From: Cochleicola gelatinilyticus
GTDB lineage: Bacteria; Bacteroidota; Bacteroidia; Flavobacteriales; Flavobacteriaceae
Reading direction: 5' to 3'
Assembly (NCBI RefSeq): GCF_001637325.1
Contig: NZ_LRXL01000045.1
Location: 248,001-312,000, forward strand
DNA: 64,000 nucleotides
This document shows positions 34,869-44,638 of the stretch, piece by piece; position 1 is the first letter of the stretch; each line of letters starts with the position of its first letter. The position numbers were made by a program, and so were the translations under genes. Under the pieces are notes generated by a model. That model had not been told where the DNA came from, ran no database searches, and saw nothing but the letters and a program-made list of their open reading frames with translations.

Positions 34869-36434
34869 TTATTTCGCAATATTTACCGCTCTGGTTTCCC
34901 GAATTACGGTTACTTTAACTTGACCTGGATACGTCATGTCTGTTTGAATTTTTTGAGAAATCTCAAATGAAAGTTGCGCCGCCTTGTCGTCACTTACTTT
35001 TTCACTCTCTACCATTACGCGTAATTCACGTCCAGCTTGTATGGCATATGCTTTATTAACGCCGTTAAATCCGAAAGCAATGTCTTCAAGATCTTTTAAA
35101 CGTTGAATATACGAATCCATTACCTGTCTTCTTGCGCCTGGCCTTGCACCACTAATAGCGTCACAAACTTGTACGATAGGTGACAGTAAACTTGTCATTT
35201 CTATTTCGTCGTGGTGAGCTCCAATAGCATTACATACCTCAGGCTTCTCCCCGTATTTTTCTGCCCATTGCATTCCAAGGATTGCGTGAGGCACTTCTGT
35301 TTCGGTTTCTGGCACTTTACCAATATCGTGTAATAATCCCGCCCGTTTTGCTAATTTTGAGTTTAAGCCTAGTTCGGCAGCCATAACGCTACATAATTTT
35401 GCAACTTCACGTGAATGCTGTAATAAATTCTGACCATACGAAGAACGGTATTTCATTCTCCCTACTGCTTTAATTAATTCGGGTTGCAAGCCATGAATTC
35501 CCAAATCGATTACTGTTCGTTTTCCAACTTCAATAATCTCTTCTTCTATTTGTTTGGTTGTTTTTTTAACAATTTCTTCAATTCGTGCTGGGTGAATACG
35601 CCCATCGGTTACTAATTTATGTAGCGACAATCGTGCTATTTCACGACGTACAGAATCGAAACAAGATAGGATAATAGCATCTGGCGTATCATCTACTATA
35701 ATCTCGACCCCAGTCGCAGCTTCTATTGCACGAATATTTCTACCTTCACGCCCTATAATACGTCCTTTTACATCGTCACTTTCAAGATTAAATACAGAAA
35801 CACAATTTTCTACAGACTCTTCGGTACCGATTCGCTGTATGGTGGTAATAATAATTTTCTTAGCTTCCTGTTGCGCCGTCATTTTGGCTTCTTCCACAGA
35901 ATTTTGAATATAAGCCATTGCACTAGATTTGGCTTCTTCCTTAAGGCTCTCCATAAGTTGTGCCTTAGCTTCATCAGCAGAAAGACTTGAAATTACTTCC
36001 AATTGATTAATCTGATTGCGATGCATTTTGTCTATCTCATTCTTTTTTTTCTCAAGGTAGTCTAACTTCTCATCGTAATCTTTCTGCTTACTATCTATTT
36101 GCGCATTTAATTTTTTATTTTTCGCTAATTCATTAGATACTTGAGATTCTTTATCACGAGTTCGTTTTTCGGCATCAGACATCTTCTTCTCACGACTCAT
36201 TATTACTTTCTCGTGTTCGGACTTAAGTTCTATAAACTTCTCTTTTGCTTGAAGCATTTTATCTTTCTTTACGCTTTCTGCTTCAGACTTGGCTTCTTTT
36301 AAAATTGAAGTGGCTTCTTTTTTTGCTGAATTTACCATAGCGGTAGAACGTTGTTTTTCTAAAAATTTAGCAATTCCGAAACCTATAGCCAATCCTACGA
36401 TTCCAATAATTATAATGAGTAATGTGCTATCCAT
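34869..36434 (-). CDS. rny: Ribonuclease Y
   Basis: A 521-residue membrane-anchored endoribonuclease that starts mRNA decay. Order of parts: membrane helix (residues about 4-20), a long coiled coil (about 25-190), a KH domain with [20 protein letters not shown] near residue 223, and an HD domain with HSREVAKL and [12 protein letters not shown] carrying the metal-binding His-Asp. Length is normal. It lies downstream of the 6S-like RNA and zapA on the same strand, with about 100 bases between the RNA's 3' end and the rny start. Confidence 0.96.
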   Translation of the reverse strand: MDSTLLIIIIGIVGLAIGFGIAKFLEKQRSTAMVNSAKKEATSILKEAKSEAESVKKDKMLQAKEKFIELKSEHEKVIMSREKKMSDAEKRTRDKESQVSNELAKNKKLNAQIDSKQKDYDEKLDYLEKKKNEIDKMHRNQINQLEVISSLSADEAKAQLMESLKEEAKSSAMAYIQNSVEEAKMTAQQEAKKIIITTIQRIGTEESVENCVSVFNLESDDVKGRIIGREGRNIRAIEAATGVEIIVDDTPDAIILSCFDSVRREIARLSLHKLVTDGRIHPARIEEIVKKTTKQIEEEIIEVGKRTVIDLGIHGLQPELIKAVGRMKYRSSYGQNLLQHSREVAKLCSVMAAELGLNSKLAKRAGLLHDIGKVPETETEVPHAILGMQWAEKYGEKPEVCNAIGAHHDEIEMTSLLSPIVQVCDAISGARPGARRQVMDSYIQRLKDLEDIAFGFNGVNKAYAIQAGRELRVMVESEKVSDDKAAQLSFEISQKIQTDMTYPGQVKVTVIRETRAVNIAK

Positions 36435-36536
36435 ATTTTAAAAATTAAATCCGGTTTTCCGGGTTGATTAAGGATTTTAGGGACGTTTCTATTATCCTTT
36501 CATTTTCCATTTACCTTACTTTAAGGCAATAAAAAA

Positions 36537-36696
36537 GCCTACATTAATAACTTGATTTGAATAAACTCCTTAAAGAAAAGTTTAGGGCTAACAAGTTGGT
36601 CAAGTATCCGCTCAAAGACGGCTCGCTTTTACAACTTTAACTCACCCTTTTTAAAGAATTCGTGTTGAGTTTACCAAAATATGTATTAATGTAGGC
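36537..36696 (-). ncRNA. ssrS: 6S-like regulatory RNA (6S-Flavo type)
   Basis: A 160-base element on the minus strand immediately behind zapA. The ends GCCTACATTAATA and TATTAATGTAGGC (36684-36696 with 36537-36549) form a perfect 13-bp closing stem. Inside, AAACTC/GAGTTT and AAAAGGG/CCCT..TTTT can pair, and the centre holds an unpaired bubble and a CCG..CGG terminal hairpin. Six T residues follow the 3' end, as a terminator. A long, interrupted hairpin after zapA is the hallmark of 6S RNA, which sequesters RNA polymerase in stationary phase. Size, position and shape agree; identity should be confirmed with a covariance model. Confidence 0.75.
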
Positions 36697-36722
36697 AGTA
36701 ACCTATTGTAATGTAAAGAACG

Positions 36723-37013
36723 TTATGATAAATGATCCTGCAATAATTGATTTAAAGTTGCTAATTTCTCTTCAACTTCATGCGTATCATTTTCTTTATC
36801 AATCTCTTTTTGCTCTACCTGAGCGGCAAATTGCAAAGCACACATGGCTAATACATCCTGCTTATCTCTTACGGCATAACTCTGTTCGAACCGCTTGATC
36901 ATAGTTTCTATTTTCTTTGCCGCTAACCGGAGGCCTTCCTCCTGTACCGGGTTAATTGTCAAAGGATATACCCTATCGGCAATCGAAAGTTTGATCTTTA
37001 GTTGGTCTGACAT
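36723..37013 (-). CDS. zapA: Cell division protein ZapA
   Basis: A 96-residue FtsZ-ring accessory protein that crosslinks FtsZ filaments. The N-terminal domain (KIKLSIADRVYPLTINPVQEE) and the C-terminal coiled coil (residues about 50-96) match the family; the middle segment DVLAMCALQFAAQ is typical. Length is normal. It begins nine bases after the upstream coiled-coil gene and is followed 26 bases later by the 6S-like RNA, giving the transcript order coiled-coil protein, zapA, ssrS. Confidence 0.92.
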   Translation of the reverse strand: MSDQLKIKLSIADRVYPLTINPVQEEGLRLAAKKIETMIKRFEQSYAVRDKQDVLAMCALQFAAQVEQKEIDKENDTHEVEEKLATLNQLLQDHLS

Positions 37014-37022
37014 GGTTGTGTT

Positions 37023-37313
37023 TTAATCGGAAAGTTGTGTAATACATTGATCTATTTCCCGAATTAAAGCATTTATCTTGAGCTTTGTTTCTCTTTTATG
37101 TTGGTCGCTGCCAAGCATTGAATTTGCTGTCTTTAATGAGTTACAGGTTTCGACCCATTGATCAATTTCATTCTGATACCGATCTTTCTGTGATCTTAAT
37201 TCTGAAAGTTCTTCTTCCAGTTTCACATTCTCCTGCTTCAATTTTTCATGTCTATGAAGCAGCTTGCTAATTCTATTCTCAAGAGAATCAACAATTTCTG
37301 AAAGGTTGCTCAT
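37023..37313 (-). CDS. ZapB-like coiled-coil protein
   Basis: A 96-residue, highly charged protein with heptad periodicity through about residues 5-50 (LENRISKLLHRHEKLKQENV) and a second helix to the end. It has no membrane segment. It lies nine bases upstream of zapA on the same strand, which suggests a partner in Z-ring assembly comparable to ZapB, but sequence alone cannot distinguish this from other small coiled coils. Assignment by context (inference). Confidence 0.7.
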   Translation of the reverse strand: MSNLSEIVDSLENRISKLLHRHEKLKQENVKLEEELSELRSQKDRYQNEIDQWVETCNSLKTANSMLGSDQHKRETKLKINALIREIDQCITQLSD

Positions 37314-37462
37314 TAATTTCTAATTCAATACTACTCTCACAAAGTTAACATACGTATCCAAATAAGACAACTGTTTTCTGTAATTTTTTGTAATATTGAA
37401 GTCTGTTTACAATAAAACTGCAACAACCCCCGTATTATCTACAGCAAATGCTACATTATCTT

Positions 37463-39154
37463 ATGAGAAAAATTTTTATTGTATTATACATTATAGGTGT
37501 TGCAGCCTACGGCCAGAGCTCTTTACCCACAGATTATTTTAGTGATCCATTAAACATACCTATTATTCTTTCTGGAAGTTTTGGAGAATTAAGAAGTAAT
37601 CATTTTCACAGCGGACTTGATATAAAAACACAACAGCGTGAAGGACAACCTATTTTTGCTCCTGCCGATGGATTTGTTAAGCGCATTAAAGTGGCTCATT
37701 ATGGGTATGGAAAAGCACTATATATTCAACATCCAAATGGCTATACTACGGTGTATGCTCACCTTCAGCGATATGCGCACGATATTAAAGATTATGTAAA
37801 GAATGCTCAATATGAAAAAGAAACATATGAGATTGAATTATTTCCTGAGGCAGGGCTGCTTGAAGTAAAAAAAGGAGAAATAATTGGCTATACTGGTAAC
37901 AGCGGTAGCAGTGGCGGTCCTCATTTGCATTATGAGATACGAGATGCAGCTTCACGCCCCATGAATCCTATGTTATTTGGTGTAGAAATTCCCGACACTA
38001 AAAAACCTCTGGTTACTTCGGTATTTGTATATCCTGTTGGAGAACAAGCCCATGTTGACCAGTCGCAAAATCCGCAGAAATTACGATTAATGCTTCAAAA
38101 AGACGGTTCGTATAAAGCTGAAAAAATCTCAGCGCTGGGTAAATTAGGTATTGGAGTGTCCACAAACGATCAGCAAAATGGAGCTTCCAATAAAAACGGA
38201 GTTTATGAAATTAAAACCACATATAACGGAGAAGAAAAATTTAAGGTCCTATTCGAAAAGTTTTCATTTGGTGAGACACGCTATTTAAATCGGTATATCG
38301 ATTTCGATTACTTTAAAACCAATAAAAGTAGAGTTCAGAAACTATTTAGAGAAGCTAACAACCCCTTAAGTATCATAAAAAGCGAAGTAGACAACGGATA
38401 TATTACGGTTGAGGACGGTTTCACATCAAATTTTACTATTGAAATTCGAGATTTTAAAAATAACAAAGTAATAATTTCTATCCCTATTGAAGGAGCCGAT
38501 AAAGAAATTCTGGATCCGAAAGAAAGTAAAGAAACCGACAATTATATCTATGCGAATGAAGCTACTTCTATAACGAAAGGAAAATTTAACATTTATATTC
38601 CGGCAAATAGTTTGTATGAAGACACATATTTAGACATTCAGGTTGAAGGCGACACTTTGAAGTTTCATAAAGATGTAATTCCAATCCATAAAAACATCAC
38701 TATTACGGTAGATGCTGATAACTACACAGCTTCAGATCTAGACAAATTATATATTGGAGAGCTAAATTACCGTGGAGAACCATACTATAACAGAACGTAC
38801 CGAAAAGGAACAAAACTTTCGGCAAAAACCCGCTCTTTTGGCACGTATGCTTTAGTTGCAGATACTACTGCTCCTACTATAAAACCACATAATTTCATCA
38901 ACGGAAAATGGGTGAGTAAACTAGATAACCTTCAGATAAAAATTGAAGATGACCTTAGCGGAATTAGTTCGTACCGTGCTACCATCAACGGAAAATTCAT
39001 CGTCACGGAATATAATTATAAAAAAGACGTTCTTACTTATAATTTTGAAGACGAAATAATTTCAGAAACCGAAAATAATTTGAAACTTATCGTTACCGAT
39101 AATGTAGGAAATAGCACTACATTTGAAGCAACTTTTTTCAGAAAACAACTCTAA
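37463..39154 (+). CDS. M23 family metallopeptidase
   Basis: A 563-residue exported peptidase with signal MRKIFIVLYIIGVAAYG; the start was moved to ATG 37463. The LytM/M23 domain lies near the N-terminus (about residues 30-175): HFHSGLDIKT supplies the first zinc His and Asp, and SGGPHLHYEIRD the HxH motif. This domain cleaves peptidoglycan crosslinks or acts as an amidase activator. The remaining roughly 380 residues are beta-rich and unassigned. The M23 domain at the N-terminus followed by a long C-terminal part is common in Bacteroidota. The TonB receptor gene follows within a few bases. Confidence 0.9.
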   Translation: MRKIFIVLYIIGVAAYGQSSLPTDYFSDPLNIPIILSGSFGELRSNHFHSGLDIKTQQREGQPIFAPADGFVKRIKVAHYGYGKALYIQHPNGYTTVYAHLQRYAHDIKDYVKNAQYEKETYEIELFPEAGLLEVKKGEIIGYTGNSGSSGGPHLHYEIRDAASRPMNPMLFGVEIPDTKKPLVTSVFVYPVGEQAHVDQSQNPQKLRLMLQKDGSYKAEKISALGKLGIGVSTNDQQNGASNKNGVYEIKTTYNGEEKFKVLFEKFSFGETRYLNRYIDFDYFKTNKSRVQKLFREANNPLSIIKSEVDNGYITVEDGFTSNFTIEIRDFKNNKVIISIPIEGADKEILDPKESKETDNYIYANEATSITKGKFNIYIPANSLYEDTYLDIQVEGDTLKFHKDVIPIHKNITITVDADNYTASDLDKLYIGELNYRGEPYYNRTYRKGTKLSAKTRSFGTYALVADTTAPTIKPHNFINGKWVSKLDNLQIKIEDDLSGISSYRATINGKFIVTEYNYKKDVLTYNFEDEIISETENNLKLIVTDNVGNSTTFEATFFRKQL

Positions 39155-39157
39155 TCT

Positions 39158-41626
39158 TTGCGTTTGAAAACTACTTCTTTTTTTACTCTGATTCTTACAT
39201 TTCTTTTCACCAGTATCGTTGTTGCTCAAACTGCAACAGTTCGTGGTGTTATTTTAGATACTGAAAACATTCCCGTTGCAGGTGTTAATATTTCGTACGG
39301 TGACGAGGGAGTTATGTCTAATTTTGATGGATACTATTTAATTGAAGTTCCCTCGAATGAAAATATAACCCTTACCCTTTCGCACATTAGCCATAAGAAT
39401 ATTCAGGTGACAGTGAATCTATCTCCTACTGAAGACTTTGAGCTTAATCCGGTAATGAAAGTTGATATTGAGCAGATTACAGAGGTGGTTATTTCGGGGA
39501 GAGAAAACAAACAGGTACAAGGTATTACCACGCTAAGTCCCGAAGCAATCCGCAAAATTCCAGGTGCAAATGCTGGAGTTGAAAACCTTCTAAAATCATT
39601 GCCGGGAGTAAATGGAAACAATGAATTAAGTACCCAATACGCAGTTCGCGGTGGAAATTACGATGAGAATCTAGTGTATGTAAATGAAGTTGAAGTGTAT
39701 CGTCCCTTTCTTATTCGTAGCGGACAACAAGAAGGATTAAGTTTTGTAAATAGTGATCTTACCTCAAATGTTGATTTTTCTGCGGGGGGGTTTCAAGCAA
39801 AGTACGGTGACAAACTTTCTTCTGTATTAGATATTACTTATCGTCGTCCAGTTGATTTTGGTGCGAGCCTTGATCTCAGTTTACTAGGAGCTAGTGCTTC
39901 TGTAGAAGGTATTTCTAAAGATGGAAGACTTTCGGGCATTGTTGGATTACGCTATAGAGACAACAGTTTATTTGTGGATGCAAAACAAACAGAGACAAAC
40001 TATCGTCCAACCTTTGCAGACGCACAGACCTACCTTACGTATAAATTCTCTAACAAATTCGAACTTGGATTTCTAGGAAATTTATCGATAAATAATTACA
40101 GTTACCGTCCACTTACTCGCCAAACCAATTTTGGAACAATCGCCGATCCCATTGCACTGCTTGTTTTTTATGAAGGACAAGAAGAAGATAGATACGATAC
40201 GTATTTCGGTGCTTTAAAAGGAACTTACTTGGTGTCGGACAATTATACCGCAAAACTAATAGGATCCATTTACCAAACACAGGAACAAGAGTATTTCGAT
40301 ATATTAGCGCAATATCGGTTGGGAGAGGTTAATACAAATATTGGCGACGAAGAACTTGGGGAAGTTCAATTTAGTGAAGGTATTGGCTCACAACTAACTC
40401 ACGCTAGAAACGATCTTGATGCGCTAATTATAAATTTAGAGCACAAAGGGAATATCGCCATTGAAGAAAACAATATTGAATACGGGATTAAATATACCCA
40501 TGAAGATATTCGTGATCGTGTGCAGGAATATGAGATCATTGATTCTGCAGGTTTTTCTATTCGGCCACCTATTATCGATTTTGCCAACAATCAACCCTAC
40601 GATCCATATACTTCTCCCATAGTACCTTTTACAGACATTCGTGCACAGAATGATGTGCAGATAGACCGACTGTCTGGATATGCACAATGGAGTAAAAGAA
40701 CAACTGTGGGAACTAACGATGTTTGGTTAAATGCTGGAGTTAGAGCACATAATTGGACTGTAAGCGGAACAGGAATTGAAAGTAATTCGCAAACCGTTTT
40801 TAGTCCACGAGCACAGGTCTCTATAAAACCAGATTGGGACATGGATATGTTGTTTCGATTATCAGGTGGATTTTACCACCAACCTCCCTTCTATCGTGAG
40901 TTAAGAGATAGTACTGGAGCAGTTCGACCCGAAGTAAAAGCACAACAATCTGTTCATATTGTTGCTGGGAACGATTACAGTTTTAAATTATGGGAACGTC
41001 CATTTACACTAAATAGTGAAGTGTATTACAAACGACTTACCGACGTAAATCCATATACCCTTGAAAATGTGCGCATTCGGTATCGTGCCACTAACAATGC
41101 CATTGCATATTCGTACGGATTAGATGCTCGACTATCGGGTGAGTTTATCGCTGGAACGGAAAGCTGGATAAGTATTGGATATTTAAAAACAGAAGAAAAC
41201 ATTAATGATCGTGGCTATATTTTTAGACCTACCGATCAACGGCTTAAATTCGCAGCCTTAATACAAGATTACGTAAAAGTAATACCCAACTTAAAAGGAT
41301 ATTTAAACCTAACGTATAATACAGGGCTTCCAGGGGGTTCTCCCAGCTATGCAGACCCTTATGATTACCAAACAAGACTCCCAGATTACAAAAGAGCCGA
41401 TTTAGGTGTTTCATACGTACTAGTTGATGAAAACAACCGAAAAGAAACGGGTTGGATGAAGCCTTTTAAAGAATTAACTATAGGCGCTGAAATCTTCAAT
41501 ATATTCGACGTACAGAATTCAATTACCAATACTTTTGTACGAGATGTATATACAAAGGTTCAATATGCAATTCCCAACTATTTAACGCCACGTATCTTTA
41601 ATGTACGGGCTACAATGAAGTTTTAA
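39158..41626 (+). CDS. TonB-dependent receptor with carboxypeptidase-like N-terminal domain
   Basis: An 822-residue outer-membrane receptor. Signal peptide (LKTTSFFTLILTFLFTSIVVAQ region) is followed by a carboxypeptidase regulatory-like domain (about residues 25-105; TVRGVILDTENIPVAGVNIS), the plug (about 110-225; GVENLLKSLPGVNGNNELS, YAVRGGNYDENLVYVNEVEV) and a 22-strand-type barrel ending LTPRIFNVRATMKF. Start is TTG at 39158 or, equally, TTG at 39164. No SusD partner is adjacent, so it is not a typical SusCD glycan locus. Substrate unknown. It is probably cotranscribed with the M23 peptidase (three-base gap). Confidence 0.9.
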   Translation: MRLKTTSFFTLILTFLFTSIVVAQTATVRGVILDTENIPVAGVNISYGDEGVMSNFDGYYLIEVPSNENITLTLSHISHKNIQVTVNLSPTEDFELNPVMKVDIEQITEVVISGRENKQVQGITTLSPEAIRKIPGANAGVENLLKSLPGVNGNNELSTQYAVRGGNYDENLVYVNEVEVYRPFLIRSGQQEGLSFVNSDLTSNVDFSAGGFQAKYGDKLSSVLDITYRRPVDFGASLDLSLLGASASVEGISKDGRLSGIVGLRYRDNSLFVDAKQTETNYRPTFADAQTYLTYKFSNKFELGFLGNLSINNYSYRPLTRQTNFGTIADPIALLVFYEGQEEDRYDTYFGALKGTYLVSDNYTAKLIGSIYQTQEQEYFDILAQYRLGEVNTNIGDEELGEVQFSEGIGSQLTHARNDLDALIINLEHKGNIAIEENNIEYGIKYTHEDIRDRVQEYEIIDSAGFSIRPPIIDFANNQPYDPYTSPIVPFTDIRAQNDVQIDRLSGYAQWSKRTTVGTNDVWLNAGVRAHNWTVSGTGIESNSQTVFSPRAQVSIKPDWDMDMLFRLSGGFYHQPPFYRELRDSTGAVRPEVKAQQSVHIVAGNDYSFKLWERPFTLNSEVYYKRLTDVNPYTLENVRIRYRATNNAIAYSYGLDARLSGEFIAGTESWISIGYLKTEENINDRGYIFRPTDQRLKFAALIQDYVKVIPNLKGYLNLTYNTGLPGGSPSYADPYDYQTRLPDYKRADLGVSYVLVDENNRKETGWMKPFKELTIGAEIFNIFDVQNSITNTFVRDVYTKVQYAIPNYLTPRIFNVRATMKF

Positions 41627-41692
41627 AACACACTATTACTTCTAAAGTTTTACAATTTAGCTTCCATCAGTAGCAAAAATTGAACGAAAGCT

Positions 41693-42841
41693 TTATTCTG
41701 CAATAAACTTTTTAAGTACTTCAATTACATAATCGATTTCTTCCTTTTTATTAAAACTTGAAAAAGAGAATCGAAGGGACGGTTTTTGAAGGTCTTCTTC
41801 GGAAAGAATTGCGTTTAACACATGAGACCCTTTAGAGCTTCCGCTTTGACATGCACTTCCACGCGAGCAAGCAATGCCATTAAGATCCATTTGAAACAAT
41901 AACATAAGTGCTTTTTCGGGAGTAACAGGAAGACATACATTAAGTAGTGTGTAGGTACTTTGGGTATCATCTTCGCATTTTCCATTAAAGGTAACGCCAG
42001 GGATATGGGTTCTAAGTTGCTCTTTAAAATAATTTTTAAGATCAAGAATATATTTGCGTTCTTTCTCCAAATTCTGATACGATAATTTAAGCGCTTCTGC
42101 CATGCCGGCGATTGCATACACCGCTTCGGTACCTGCACGCAAACCTCTTTCCTGTTCCCCTCCACAAATTAACGACTTGATCCCTGAATTTTTACGTACA
42201 AAAGCAAATCCTGCACCTTTTGGACCGTGGAACTTATGCGCAGCAACTGCAGCAAAATCGATAGGAATTTCAGAGAAATCTAATTCGTAATGTCCCACAG
42301 ACTGAACAGTATCACTATGAAAAAGCGCATTGTATTTCTTACAAAGCTTGGCAACACGTTCAAGGTCTAGTAAGTTTCCTATTTCATTATTTACATGCAT
42401 AAGACTTACCAATGTTTTTTCCTCACTAGCCGCAAGCATCGATTCAAGATGGTCGTAGTCTACCTGACCTTTTTCGTCTAATTTTACATAATCTGCAGAA
42501 ATATTATATTTCTTTATAAGGTTATCTACAGTATAAAGAATTGCGTGATGTTCAATTTTACTTGTGATAATTCGCGTCACTCCAAGGTCGCAAACGCAAC
42601 TGTTTAAAATTAAATTATCTGCTTCAGTTCCTCCCGAAGTAAAGATTATTTCTGCCGCCGACACCTTCAAATAAGCTGCAATTTCTTTTCTTGCATTTTC
42701 AAGTAAAGATTTAGCTGATCTCCCGTAAGAATGTGTAGAAGAAGGATTTCCATATTCAGTTCTTAAAACTTCAGAAATACAATGGATTACTTCGCTTCTT
42801 AATTCCGTAGTAGCAGCACTATCAAAATATACTTTTTTCAT
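41693..42841 (-). CDS. Cysteine desulfurase (NifS/IscS family)
   Basis: A 382-residue PLP enzyme that removes sulfur from cysteine for Fe-S clusters or thionucleosides. PLP-binding Lys203 lies in AAHKFHGPKG, His99-100 in SKIEHHAIL, and the catalytic Cys331 in SRGSACQSGSSKGSH; the N-terminal YFDSAATT is diagnostic. It has a short group II/NifS-like active-site loop rather than the IscS LVSSGSACTS loop. No isc or suf genes are adjacent. Cytoplasmic. A consensus promoter lies just upstream. Confidence 0.92.
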   Translation of the reverse strand: MKKVYFDSAATTELRSEVIHCISEVLRTEYGNPSSTHSYGRSAKSLLENARKEIAAYLKVSAAEIIFTSGGTEADNLILNSCVCDLGVTRIITSKIEHHAILYTVDNLIKKYNISADYVKLDEKGQVDYDHLESMLAASEEKTLVSLMHVNNEIGNLLDLERVAKLCKKYNALFHSDTVQSVGHYELDFSEIPIDFAAVAAHKFHGPKGAGFAFVRKNSGIKSLICGGEQERGLRAGTEAVYAIAGMAEALKLSYQNLEKERKYILDLKNYFKEQLRTHIPGVTFNGKCEDDTQSTYTLLNVCLPVTPEKALMLLFQMDLNGIACSRGSACQSGSSKGSHVLNAILSEEDLQKPSLRFSFSSFNKKEEIDYVIEVLKKFIAE

Positions 42842-42903
42842 GAGGAACTTTTTGTTAGTTATTGTCCGTAAAAAAGATGCACATTATGCAATTTTTAACG
42901 ATG

Positions 42904-42932
42904 CAAAAGTACACATTATAATAAATTTGCAA
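42904..42932 (-). promoter_or_regulatory. Promoter of the cysteine desulfurase gene
   Basis: On the minus strand TTG (42930-42932), 18 bases, then TACTTTTG (42904-42911), about 63 bases before the ATG. On the opposite strand TAAATTTG (42922-42929) is a possible -7 box for the divergent lipoprotein, so the two promoters would overlap. Confidence 0.65.
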
Positions 42933-42991
42933 TAGTTCAGTTGTTAAGAATTGTGTTACTTTGTATAAATTCAGAAATAAGATTACAACGC

Positions 42992-43912
42992 ATGTTTAGA
43001 TTTATTGCCATCGTACTACTTTCCTTGTTATTTCAAAGCTGTGATGACGGAGATATTATTGTAACTTCATTTAATTTTGGTGATGCTAATTTAGCACTAT
43101 GCGGAGGACCAGAGACATATGTTTTTTACAAAATTAACAATGACGCTCAAGAAAGTATTTCTCTACAAATAGAAGCTGTAGATAGTATGTTTATAAAGCA
43201 AGACACCCTTACATTTATACTAGATGGAAATTCCAATTTTGTATCTTATCGTAAATATGACGGCCCTGTAACTTCATCTTATTTTTGTCAGAGCACCCCT
43301 CCTATTACCCCTACAGTTACATTAAATTACGCTGGTGATTCTGGTACTGCTGTGTTAACCACAACGTTACTTTTAGACGATAACGATGGAGTTCCAACGG
43401 TAGAAAATAGTGTTGACATTATGGAAGAAGGAATGGGCGATTTAGACGGTGATGGAATACCAAATTATTACGATAGTGATGATGATGGTGACAACATTCC
43501 AACAGCAGTTGAACTAGCGCTCGATCTTAACGAAGATGAAGACAATAACCCACTTACCACCCCTAACGATTTTGACGACGATGGTATTCCCAATTATCTT
43601 GATAGCGACGATGATAATGATGGTGTACCTACCCGAAATGAGGATAGTGATGATGAAGGGTTAGATCCTCGAGATGATACTAATAACGACAATGTGCCAA
43701 ATTACCTAAATAGTGATGTAACCAATTCTTTTGATAGCGAAGCTTACATTCAACACTCTTTCGATAGAAATAGTGATATCCAACTATTACTTTCAGATCT
43801 GGTTCTTACCAATGCCTCTGAAACAATTACTCAAGAAACCATTAATATGGGAACTATAGATAATGTAGTGGATGATACCGTTACATTTACCCCTATCTTT
43901 ACAGTGGATTAA
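42992..43912 (+). CDS. Lipoprotein with thrombospondin type 3-like calcium repeats
   Basis: A 306-residue lipoprotein; signal MFRFIAIVLLSLLFQSC with lipobox ending at Cys17 (start ATG 42992). After a beta-rich domain, residues about 145-250 hold repeated acidic calcium-binding motifs: DLDGDGIPNYYDSDDDGDNI, DFDDDGIPNYLDSDDDNDGV and DTNNDNVPNYLNSD. This TSP3-like pattern gives a rigid, Ca-stabilised stalk in surface proteins. Function unknown. Its stop overlaps by four bases the stop of the convergent Smr gene (shared TTAA). Confidence 0.8.
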   Translation: MFRFIAIVLLSLLFQSCDDGDIIVTSFNFGDANLALCGGPETYVFYKINNDAQESISLQIEAVDSMFIKQDTLTFILDGNSNFVSYRKYDGPVTSSYFCQSTPPITPTVTLNYAGDSGTAVLTTTLLLDDNDGVPTVENSVDIMEEGMGDLDGDGIPNYYDSDDDGDNIPTAVELALDLNEDEDNNPLTTPNDFDDDGIPNYLDSDDDNDGVPTRNEDSDDEGLDPRDDTNNDNVPNYLNSDVTNSFDSEAYIQHSFDRNSDIQLLLSDLVLTNASETITQETINMGTIDNVVDDTVTFTPIFTVD

Positions 43913-44457
43913 GGATTTTTATTCTGAAAAATATATACTTCGGTTGCGCCTCTTCCGTATTTTTGAAAATTTGCATCGTTATATTGCAGGTTTTCATACC
44001 TTCTAAAAAGAAATTCTAATTCTGCTCGAAGTACCCCCTCACCCACCCCATGAATAAAAACAACGCGCTGAATTTTTTTCTGAATAGCAAAGTCAAGCTG
44101 ACGTTTGGCAGTGTCTAATTGTATATTCAACATTTCATAATTGCTCAACCCTTTTGTGTATGGCATTAATTGATGAATATGTAGGTCCACTTCCATAGGG
44201 GGAAGTGTTCGTTCTTTTGGCTTTACCCTTTTGCTTTTTTTAGGTGTTTTCTCTTCGTTTTCTGAAAGTATATCTTGCACATTATCAGGGATCAATTCTA
44301 ACTTAGAAAGAGGTGTTTCTATAACAATTAATTCATCTTTATGAAAATTAATTTCGAAGTCATCTTGCGTTAAAACAGTTATAATATCAGCGTTTATAGC
44401 AGTTACAACCCCATCGATGGCATCATCTACTACAGAAATTTTATCCCCTATGTTCAT
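43909..44457 (-). CDS. DUF2027/Smr domain protein
   Basis: A 182-residue cytoplasmic protein. The N-terminal half contains short beta strands (IGDKISVVDDAIDGVVTAIN, then a lysine-rich linker KKSKRVKPKERTLPPMEVDL), and the C-terminal 90 residues form a Smr (small MutS-related) domain: VDLHIHQLMPY, RVVFIHGVGEGVLRAEL and the final GRGATEVYIF strand. Smr domains nick DNA or cleave RNA; the HGxGxG loop (HGVGEG) is present. The arrangement with an N-terminal DUF2027 is typical of Bacteroidota. Physiological role unknown. Convergent, overlapping tail with the preceding lipoprotein gene. Confidence 0.85.
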   Translation of the reverse strand: MNIGDKISVVDDAIDGVVTAINADIITVLTQDDFEINFHKDELIVIETPLSKLELIPDNVQDILSENEEKTPKKSKRVKPKERTLPPMEVDLHIHQLMPYTKGLSNYEMLNIQLDTAKRQLDFAIQKKIQRVVFIHGVGEGVLRAELEFLFRRYENLQYNDANFQKYGRGATEVYIFQNKNP

Positions 44458-44638
44458 AATTGAAAGATTTTACTTACATTTGTGGTTAATTAAGAGTATG
44501 TTGCGTTTTTATAATGTTAATTAAATAACAAATTTATAAATTGTAAGATGCTTAAATTTGTATTATTTTTAATAAATTTATCGCTTAATTTTTGAAACAA
44601 ATTTACCCCCAAGTAAGCAATTTCTAAAAAACAAAAGT

